Positions 11,938-22,900 of a stretch of DNA of 64,000 nucleotides are shown piece after piece. Location of the stretch: assembly GCF_047496725.1 (NCBI RefSeq), contig NC_132984.1, forward strand, positions 3,111,001 through 3,175,000, written 5' to 3'. The stretch comes from Anoplolepis gracilipes (Eukaryota > Arthropoda > Insecta > Hymenoptera > Formicidae). Position 1 is the stretch's first letter. Each line of letters starts with the position of its first letter. The position numbers and the translations under genes are program-made. The notes beneath the pieces were generated by a model that worked only from the letters and a program-made list of their open reading frames with translations, ran no database searches and was not told where the DNA came from.

Positions 11938-14900
11938 GTTATTGTAAACTCGAATTTTTTACGTAATAATTTTTTACGGAATAATTTCGTTTTACAGTCC
12001 TTCATTCGCGTCACGTGAATCAACCTTTCCTCGAGTTCAACCCTCCGATTTTACCTGCGACTCCCCCACGCGCGATGTCTATCGCGTTTCTCGTTTTAGG
12101 GTCGCCAAGACTGCAGGAGGGTTGAGGGTGCGCGCGAGAAAGGAAGAATCGATCGTCATTGAAAATCCTTCAAACTGGGCGACAGAAAGGGAAAGCATCG
12201 AAGAGTGAGAATGGCGGACGAAGATCAACAAAGTCAACGGCCGGCACCCAAACACAAGATCCTGAGTCACCTGCCAATAGCCATCAAAGTGCTCGAAGTG
12301 GCGAGTATCTTTAATTAATTGAATTGATAGCGGACAAGAAATGTACGTTTTTTTTTTTTTTTTTTTTTCTTATAAAAAGTTGCCTAAGAATTCAGACACA
12401 TTTTTGTCTGACGTTTCAAGTCCGGGATGTCTGAAAGTAATCTGTAGTCTTAACCATCAGAGTTATTTTTTTTTTTTTTTCTGAAAGTTCAGAAGACTGT
12501 GATGAAAATTTTGTCTGCAATTTATTCTCTGCAACTCTGTTTTCGATTTAATATCTCGATTCATAAATCGAGGCGATGCAAATCTCTCGCTTCGCGACAT
12601 ACACAAGGACATTGCGCATCGCAGGTAAACATTTTACGTAACGATTTTTTTTACAATGCAGATAGTGGCCATTTTTGCGATCGGTCTAGCGGTCGATCCG
12701 ATGAACTCGTTCCAGCGAATCTTCAACCGGCCGCGATTCAAGCTGGACGACGCCGCCACTATTTACGTTACGGTCGCCGGCTATATTCTCATCAACTCGC
12801 TCTTCGTCCTCAGCCATATGCTCGGAGATCGCGTGCCAAAAAGAACGGTAATGCCTTTACGATATATCGTGATGAATCACGCTAAAATTTAAATAATTAG
12901 CTTCAAACTTCCAACTCTCTTTTTCTTTCTTTTCGCGACATATTTTCTGTCTTTAATCTCTCTGCAAAGAAGAGAAATATTGCGTATGTACTTTATATGT
13001 ACCCTTGATCGTGCGGGGTATAAGATAAAAGATTATACGACGTGATCCCAAGGACATACAACTATTAATGTTTCTAAAATTCTTGATAAGAAAAAAAGAT
13101 AAGAAAATTAATTCAAATTAGTCATGGAACTTGTAGATAAAGTTGGAAGATTATTTAATATGCATAATTTATTATATACATATTTTTTTCTAAAGAGAAA
13201 TTCTTGCAGGAATAAAATAAATTTTGATAAAAAGAAGAATTTATTTCTCTGAGATTAATGAAAAAAATAATTTAGAAAATTATATATACAAATATATACA
13301 TGCAGTTTGTAGATTGTTCCCGCTACAAATTACTCTGTACATTTTACTACAAATGTTCAACAGGAATTAATAATCGATGTGCTGTCCTTGTCATATTATC
13401 CTCATGGTAAAGAACGACGCTAGCCGCAACTAGATACGCCTAGTTCATTTGTACAGCTGAGTCATTATGGACGCAGCGACGACGTATGCGTTAATTAGCG
13501 GACGCATCAAGGCCTCGTTATGCGAGGCTCGCTACATTTCTGATGTCGTCTTATACGCATAATAAACTTAAGAATGTGTCTCCGAATGAAAATCACACGG
13601 TGTTTTTATCGAGCATAAGACGCACGTAATTTAAATTTATTCGAGCGGATCACTCGAGATATCAACTGTGAATCATCTGCGAATACAGAACTTCTTCAAC
13701 TGTGCAAATTTTGTTATACGTATCTTATTGCGATGCATGATTGATGATACAATGCCAGCCAAGATCTTGACAAACAACCTTGAGAAAATAAATATATATC
13801 TTGGTTACACAGTAATAAACGCGACGATAAATAATAATAAGTCATTTCTTTTACACGCAGTGCAATTTCAATTCGAATTAATCCAATCGAGTCGCAATAA
13901 ATAATCAAGCTTGTGACTCGCGTCGAAATTGAAAATAAAAAAATATTAATTCTTACAATAAGATATACATATTAATTTCTATATTATTTAAATTAATTTA
14001 AATACTATAAAAATTATCAAACTACTTTTAGAATTATGACGTTTCAACAGTATGTCGATGTTATGTTACACATTGCGTGTATTTATTCGTTTCCGTCAGT
14101 TAATTAAAAATAGACGAATGTTGCGTGATTCCGTTGACGCAACGAACCAAGTACTCTGTGAATTTAATCGATAATTAATTGCTTGTTACAGTTGCTTATG
14201 TTCGCGTCCGTGGGCGCGTTTATGCACGTGGTAGCCGGAAGCCTCATGGTCCACAATTGGCGTAATCTGAACGGTCCTTATTATTACGTGTACAACAATG
14301 AGGTCCATCCTAGCAAGCAGTACATGGACATGCTTATATCTTCAGCCGTATTTACGTTCGTAAACGCGGTAGTATTTCTCGCGGAAACTATCGCCATAAT
14401 AAGATATTCGTGAATTTATCATATACGTTTTCGTAAAAGATCTGACCATCCAAAGGAATTAAAGGACTCGCCAAAATTATGAATAATTCGCTTCAAAGAA
14501 AAAAACGACAGATTAAAATAAAAATTTTTTTTCAATTTTATTCAATAATCAACTTTGTCAATTTTCCGAATTTTACCTCGCAAGAAATGCTAAATCGACA
14601 TAGTTTTAATATCGCAGGAAAAGTCCTTCAATAAGAAATTTAATTAAATTTAAAATAAAAAATATTGCGCGTTTTCATAATTTTAACGGATATTGCTTTA
14701 AAGAGAAACGATAAAATGTTTAAAAAATATTAACTTTGTAAATCAATCAACGAGCAAGATTGTATTTTAGAAACGTATTAATAGTATTATATATCATCAC
14801 CATAGTTTAGTATATAAGCAACATCGTGTATATCGTTATCATTAGAAAAAATTAGTAATAATCTAATAGATTCGTAGTGATATAAATATGTAAGATAAGA

Positions 14901-15375
14901 GACCAAACGCGAAATAGCAACGATTGCGTGTAATCGCAATTTGAAAAAAATTATTACTATTCGAGTAAAATATTTATTCGCGTATAAATCCGTCCAGCCA
15001 AGTTTTGTATTCAAATAGCATTTATTTCTACAAAGATTTAATAAACAAATCTTAAAAAGCTATTCTCTTTTAAACGAAATAAAAAAGATATTTCTTCTCA
15101 TCCGTCTTATATATTTTATGCTCGCTCTCTCTCTCTCTCATCTCTACCTATCTTCCTCAGATCAAATAAATAAAAATAAATATATAATGACATAGGTATA
15201 AGTAATGAATATATGCCAAAACATATAATGAAAAAAAAATATATATATAACACGAAGTTGGTCATTCCGTGACATAACAATCTCGATTGTAGAAACAAAA
15301 ATGCACAACATGTCTTTTGTAACTGTCAAAAATTGTTTTAAATAAAGCTTTTTTGCGTAGTGTTCGTTTTACGTT

Positions 15376-15418
<43 letters not shown>

Positions 15419-18400
15419 TTAATATCTATAAAAAAGTAATAATGGCAGAGAGTAAAAAAATGGAACAGAGCAAAATGGCTAAGCTAAGGCTGCATTTGTC
15501 GCAGCACAAGACAAATAGATGTGTATCAATCCTGATTAAGCCGCTAAGGATATTTCAATTCGTGCGTATCTCATGTCCTATACATTTTTCAATTACTAAT
15601 TTGATAGAAAAATAAAATTAAGATTGATAAGGATCGATTAATCTTATTATCTCGCGCTCTTAAATCTTTCCTCGGAAGACAGTTCGCGGTGTTACTGCTC
15701 TTCGCGTTCATGATCTACATGATCGCTATGGATCCCACGCCGATAAGCACTCTGGCCTGCATTCTCTTGATCGTCTTATCGGGTGTCTACGTCTTCGTCT
15801 TGGCTGTCGAATTGATCAGCCACTTTGCCGGCAACGCCGTGCACATTATTCCGGTAATTTACATGCTAAAATGTAAATTTCAATTTAAATTTCTAATTTT
15901 CGCTCAACTGTTTCGACGAACTACTTGGAAATATTATTTTAAAAAATTAATATATATTTTTTCATTATTTATTCATTTTTATTTAATTAATAATATTTCC
16001 TTTGTAATTTATCTTCCTTAAAATCGTCTGTCAAAAAAAGCCATTTATTGATAAACTAGAAAAAAAAATGGAAATAATTAATGTACTTAATGTATATATT
16101 GTGTACGCAAGATTATATTTTCCTCCATAAAAATGATTATGTAGATGTGCGTGTTCTCCTTAATCGGCCTCATATTTTTCGGCGTTGCTGGGATTTTATT
16201 AATTCTTTACGACTATACGCAACTCGTCGTGCAAGTAACAGTAATAATATTTTGCCTATTGACAGCGCTATTTTTCTTGCTCGACGTCACGATGGTATTT
16301 GTGTGAGTCTCGTGATTATCCGTTAATCTTGATATATCCCTGAGATACACGGAAGATTATTACGCTTTCTATATACTTGTAGATTTTGGAAGAGAAAATG
16401 TGCTATGTGTAAACAAGGTTGCTATTATGAAGGAGCAGAATATTTGCCACGTGAAGAACCACGCCCACGTGATGCCAAAGTGAGTGCCCGCAGAAAAAAA
16501 TTCCTGTCTAATATAAAATCCTATATTTAATCCATTCGATGAAAGAACTGAATTATTTCAATTTTGCTCAGCCATTTTGCGTTTTAATTAATGTCTCTCG
16601 AACACAAACGTATAGACAATGAAGCGCGACATAACGACCAGTCTGAGTGACGTCAGAATACCCGTCGAATTAAAGAGCGTCGTGCCCGATCACTGTTTCC
16701 GTAAAATCGAATACCCTCGACGACGAGAGTACGTCGACTCTCCTACCTGTGTCCCATCGTTATGTACTCTCAGTATCGCCCAAATTCAAACAGACCCGTG
16801 CAAGACGTCCGTTGTGGAAAGTCAAGTAAGCCGCGCGCTCGATTCACGATTCATTAATAAATCAAATTAAATTAATAATAAATATCTCCGCGCTTTCTTA
16901 CTTTATTTTTATTTTATTTTATTAAATTTTTTTATTCGAAAACAAATTTTCAAAAAATCCAAGAATTAAATCGATGTTTTTAAAAATATGCATCTTTTTT
17001 TTTACTTGAAAACAAATCTTCAAACTTTAACAAATCTTTAAAGATATATTAGATTGATAAGATTAATTTGCATATTATGATATAGTTATTATTAGCTTTT
17101 GTACAATTTTAAATTCATGTACGGTTTTTTTATTTTTCTCGAACAAAATCAATTCACGCTTCATTAATAAATCAAATTAAATTAATAATAAATATCTCCG
17201 TGCTTTCTTACTTTATTTTTATTTTATTTTATTAAATTTTTTTATTCGAAAACAAATTTTCAAAAAATCCAAGAATTAAATCGATGTTTTTAAAAATATG
17301 CATTTTTTTTTTTTACTTGAAAACAAATCTTCAAACTTTAAAAAATCTTTAAAGATATATTAGATTGATAAGATTAATTTGCATATTATGATATAGTTAT
17401 TATTAGCTTTTGTACAATTTTAAATTCATGTATGGTTTCTTTATTTTTCTCGAACGAAATCAGACCCCGTCCACGGTCGTGAAGGAAACGCCGATGCAGA
17501 CGTTCACCAAATGCGATTTTTGTCATCAATTGTTGCAAACCGCCGTGTCACCCGACAGCCAAGACGCTGCTGGATGGTCTTATCCCGCCATCGTGCAATT
17601 CATCCGCGGAGGGGTCAACATGCCGTGCTGTCCCGGGTAATTTCTACAAGCGCCATTTGCTTTACGTATATAAGACCCGAAAGGAAAAAAATGCGACCTA
17701 ATCCCTTCTTTCTCTCTCTCTCTCATAGATGCAAATGCATAACGGGAACTGCACCGCAGACGCAACAGCAGCAGCGACCGCAGCAACGATCTCGACCGTC
17801 ACCATCAAAATATACGGAATCGCCGGTTCAAGCGGCTCCGAAGCCAGAGACTTCCAAAAGATTGACGAGTGAGGCGACACAGCAGGTTACGAGTAAATTT
17901 GATATACGAAACTGTGTCAAACTCTTAACTGTTCAGGATCAGAAACCCGATTTTTTTTTTTTTTTTTTTTTTTTCGGGAATAGTTTTTAATTGTTTTGCA
18001 AGCTTAGAATACATATATACATATATATTGCTTTGAATTATGAATAGTGACTCGAAAAATGTATTAAAAATAAATTTTTCAAACCGTTATTCATTTCATA
18101 CATATATTGTAGACCTGATCCTGAATCTCGCGGTATTCCTGTATTGTACATAAATGTTTATAATTGTCACCAAAGCTTCGAAAAGTGGAACCGTCGATGG
18201 CACGACGAAATTAACGACGGGTATCGCTCAAACCGTCACCAGACTCACCCTCGCCTCCTTTTACGTGAAACCAGACAAGAAGACGCAGGCATCACCGGAT
18301 AACCCAGTAAATTCCGCGTACGCGCGTTATAAATTTATCTAAAAATTTCTGAAATTAATAAAAATTGCACGAGTATCCCATTGAAAATATTTAAAGTAAG

Positions 18401-19951
18401 GCAAATACAATTCTTTCAATATTGAAAATTACAATTCAAACCGTTTAATTAATCTCAGCAAGCGAAAAGACATAACGGAGGCAAAGAAAGACGGGACCAG
18501 CCAGGAATCGAAAAGTATAATTACGATGATCACCAAAGGTGAGGAACCCGTAGTCAAAGAGCTGATCGAGTCGGTTGACAGGAAGAAAAGAAGTAAAAGC
18601 TCGGACAAGGAAAGGAAAGAGGAACCGGCCAAAGAAGTTGAATGTCCTGGCAAAATTGAAAGAAGTAAAGGCGGAGGGGAAGAGGAGCACCAGATTACGG
18701 CTTATCATCAGTTTATGCGCGCGTCAGAAGAAGAAAGCATGTTCAGCCTGCAGGGATCGCAGAGACACACCGTAGGCACGCAAATGTAGGCGACGTTTCT
18801 TCTTCTTCTTCTTCTTCTTCTTCAAGGCGGTACGACAATCGATTCAGCTGTAAGTCTTATATAGTTGAATCGACTGTCGTTACACAGAGTGCCTACTCAA
18901 ATCTTATAAAAAAAAAGTCCCTCAACTTACAGGTATTTTTATTCAAAATTCAGATAAAGAGAATATCTTAAGATCTTTGGTGCAATTTTCTAAAATAAAT
19001 TTTCTTTTCGTAATAAAATTCCACGAAAAATTACGTTCCCATGTTTTCCCAGAGAGTAGATACCCTGTTACATTTAAACCTGAAGAAACTGATACTTTAA
19101 TCTGGAAAACTATTTTCGTTTTAGAAGCGCGACGTTAATCTCGCCGTTCGCCAGTGGTAGATCGAAGTCCAGAACGTTCTTGCATTTGAAATCGAACAAG
19201 GTGGACGTAATCAGAGACGCGTAAGCAAGCGAAAACTCTCGTAAATAATACGCGATAACTCGAATACGCTATGGATATAAATATCGTTTCAACCATTACT
19301 TGCAATATTATTTAGAGATGCATCCGACTCGGAGAATCCCGTTGCGGAAACGGTAGCGTCGAGGACATTTGTTAGCTCAGCTGTTCAGAAAGTATAAAAA
19401 AAATGCATTCGCATAGGATTATTAAATTCTGAAAAATAGATTGCAACAGAGCGTGTATCTCGATACTTATTCCAGGACGAACGTGCTGAATCACCGAATC
19501 CAATCGAGCATCGGATGAACGATGTTTGTTCGCACTGCAAGCGACAGGTGACTTTAGAGCGCGATTTCATTTATTCCGATTGTAAATCAAGTTGAAAATA
19601 TAAGCAAAAATTTTAGATTAAATTTTTTTTCATTCTCACTCGGTTGCATGTATTTTGCAGAGTTTTACGTCAAATTGCTGCAACGTCTTTAAAGACAAAA
19701 GGGGAAGATACTTCTGCGAGTTTTGCGTCCCGACAGACAGTAAAAAAGTAAATATATATTTTTTTATTACATACGTGCTATAAAAGTTATTATTGTTCTA
19801 ACTTTTTGAGTGGAAAAAAATTTATCCGTATGTTACAAACATCTGGCTAAAACAGATTAATCTTAGATGAAATCATGCAAACAAAAATAATAAAGATATC
19901 TTTTAATTAAATTGATCGATGAAAGCAAATTTTTGAAATTACTTGATTTGC

Positions 19952-19996
<45 letters not shown>

Positions 19997-22900
19997 AATG
20001 TTCTTTCTTGTCGCTTTTTAGATAACGAGTAGGCTCGACGTCACGGATTTGAAGAAGCTACGATGTGCCAATTGTCGATTGTCTCTTCGCGCGCAAGGTG
20101 TTAAAACAGTAAGTACTGAGATGCCGATCAGTCAAAGATCGTCGGCGAAAATGAAAGATGATCGCAAAAATAAACTTTCTTTATTCACAGAATATTAAAC
20201 TGAAATCAGACGTTTGTCCAAAATGCGGTCAATCGCAAAGACAGATGGCGGCTTCTCCTTCCTCCATGTAACGCGTCGCAATTACATACGTAATTGTACG
20301 TAACACGACTGCAGATATATCTCGCCTCGATAGAGTAGATATTGTGCGAGTCGTGACCGGTATCGTAATTGTCTTAAAAACTCATTCCTTACAATATAAT
20401 TTATGTCATTAGGAACAGCGATAAGTAATAGAACGTACATTCGTTTTTCCTCTTCGCGCTAAGAATGTTAAGAAGAATAGGAGCACGGGATATCGCGTTG
20501 TTGATTATTAACTGTACTGTAACTTAACGTTAGATAATATCGGGAGAACCCACATGATTCGTATCTTCTTTGTAACATGATATCAATTTCCGTCCTGGCG
20601 CGTGTACTTGTAATCCGCTGTAATGCTGCAATGTGTACGGGCTTACTGTCATTTTTATCTTCATCTTTTATATTTGCGTAGTCTTGTATTGTTAAAATAT
20701 ATAGCGCGATTTCGAATAAAATATTGCATAATTTGTGATAACGCGTTCTCCAGAACTTTCTTCTCGCCCCGAGCGCGTGTGACGATAAAAAATAAAAATA
20801 TAACGATAAAAAATCGGAGTCTTTTAAAAATCACGCGATTATTGATATATTCAGATTGGCTATTATTTTTAAATAGATATAGTATGTATAGTAGGAACGG
20901 ATGAAACTAATTCTGGTATAAACCTGCGGTGTAGTTTTGCAAACGAGATTATGCGATTATTACGCATCGATCGTAAAGAAAAAAAAAAAAAAAAAGAAGA
21001 AAAAAATAAATCTATGCCAACGATTATATGCGGTTTCAAAAATACTAGTATGAGATTGCATCGTTTAAAATGCTATAAAACAAGCTGGTTAAAGAAACTA
21101 GATTGAGCTTTTAGCTACCTATAAGTGAATCTTTGGCAGCATCGATGATAATAAAAAAGAAGAAAAATATCCTAATATAATTTTTTTCCCATTATTATAG
21201 TGCATGAAATAAAATGTAAAAACGTCATCTTTGGTATCTGAGCGCCGTCATTTTCTAATATCTGCGTAAAGCAATCGTCAAAAGAAAAAAAAAAACAAAA
21301 AAAACAAAAACAAAAAAAAGGAGAGAAAAAAACGGAATCCGAATCACAGCCAGGGAGCTTGGCTGGTCATCGTCTGCTTCAGGATCGCTCTCGGACGTTG
21401 CTTCTCGTCTTTGTTGTTTACCGCGTTCAACGAGACGAAGCACGGTGTCATCCCGCCGTTCGTCGACGACATGTAGATCGGCGTGAAATTCAACATGTTC
21501 GGCGAGTAATTCTGAACGTAATTTCCGGACGCGGTGTCAACTTCCAGCTTCGCTGGAGCTCTCTCGCGCCGGAATTCGCCGCCGTCGCCGACGATGAAAT
21601 CTTTATCCATCGCGATCTGGTTGCCGTTAAGCCAGAAAGCTCGACGATCGCAGCCTGCGAACAAAGATAGACGCGCCTGCTCGTCCGAAGTGCTGTTAAC
21701 GACTGAAGCTTGCGGAGAAGTTACGATCGCATCCTTTGGACACATGTAACTCTGAGGCTGTAGCAAAACGTAACACGACGCGCCATTCTGAGGGTAGGGA
21801 TTATGCACAACCTGATACCGAACGGCGGGATCGGTGACAATCAGCTGATTCTGGTCGATTGTCTTGCCGAAAGAGCGAGAGCTCGTGCAGGGAGAATAGT
21901 GATAATTCGAGACGTTGCCCAATTGTCGCTTGTCAGTAGTACTTCTACCGAGAGACGGTATCGCCTTCGACGACGGATAATCGTCCGCAGATTCGCATAT
22001 CATCATGTTTTGCGATTCCTTCGAGCTGCCGGAGTTGGCGGGTGAGCCGGGCAACTGGGAGACCAGATTCGAGTTCCACATGTCGAAGTTGCGGAAGCTG
22101 TCCGCCGCGTCGTTATCGCTCTTCTGATTTCGCGTCTGCTGCTCTTTGACGACGTCCAGCAGCTGCACGTTGTCGTTGATATCCGTCAGCGTCTCCGTCT
22201 TTTTGTCGCACGGCGAGAGAGCGTCCAGCGACATGTTTAGCATACTGACGTAAGTGCTGTAGCTGTTGTAAACAGATTTGACGGGATTGTCACGATTGTT
22301 GTCGCTCGTACCGAGTGATGACGGCGGGCTGATTGGCGGAAGTTTTTTCTGACAATGATTAAGCTCGTTTTGCATTAGATTCGACGTAGCCGTCTTCTTA
22401 GGTTGCAGATACTTTCGAATAATGTGCACGTCGCCCTTATCGTCTACCGTGCCACGATCTTCATACTGCTAATACAAATATGCGAAGTTCGGGAAGAAAA
22501 ATTAGATTTTGTCCAGATGATGACGTAGGTCTGATTGCACCGACATCAATATTAATATCGAGATGTCACAAAAATTTAAAAGATATCTCTAATAAGAAGT
22601 ATTTGAAAGATATTTTTTTTTAAATTTTCTTTTCAAATATATATATTGGAAAAAATATGCTGGAAAAATAAATTGTAAATTTGTATATTTTGCTTTAACT
22701 TCTAACCAGACAATGCAAACGTGTCAAACATCACTTTTGTATTATTTATAAAATAATATTGAAAAAAGGTAAATATAACGCAAAAAAGATAGTTAATTTT
22801 AAGTTGACTGATATTCATTGTCGGTGCAAATCAATCATATTGTTGAATGTGTAGGCATCAGAGTGCGAAGAGAGTTCGAGCATCACAAGAGAACAGTTTG

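Noticed and set aside
18575..18775. Third open frame, Lys/Arg-rich, in the 18.5-18.8 kb segment
   Set aside because: A-rich composition opens several frames; it cannot be joined in phase to exon 8 with a good acceptor.
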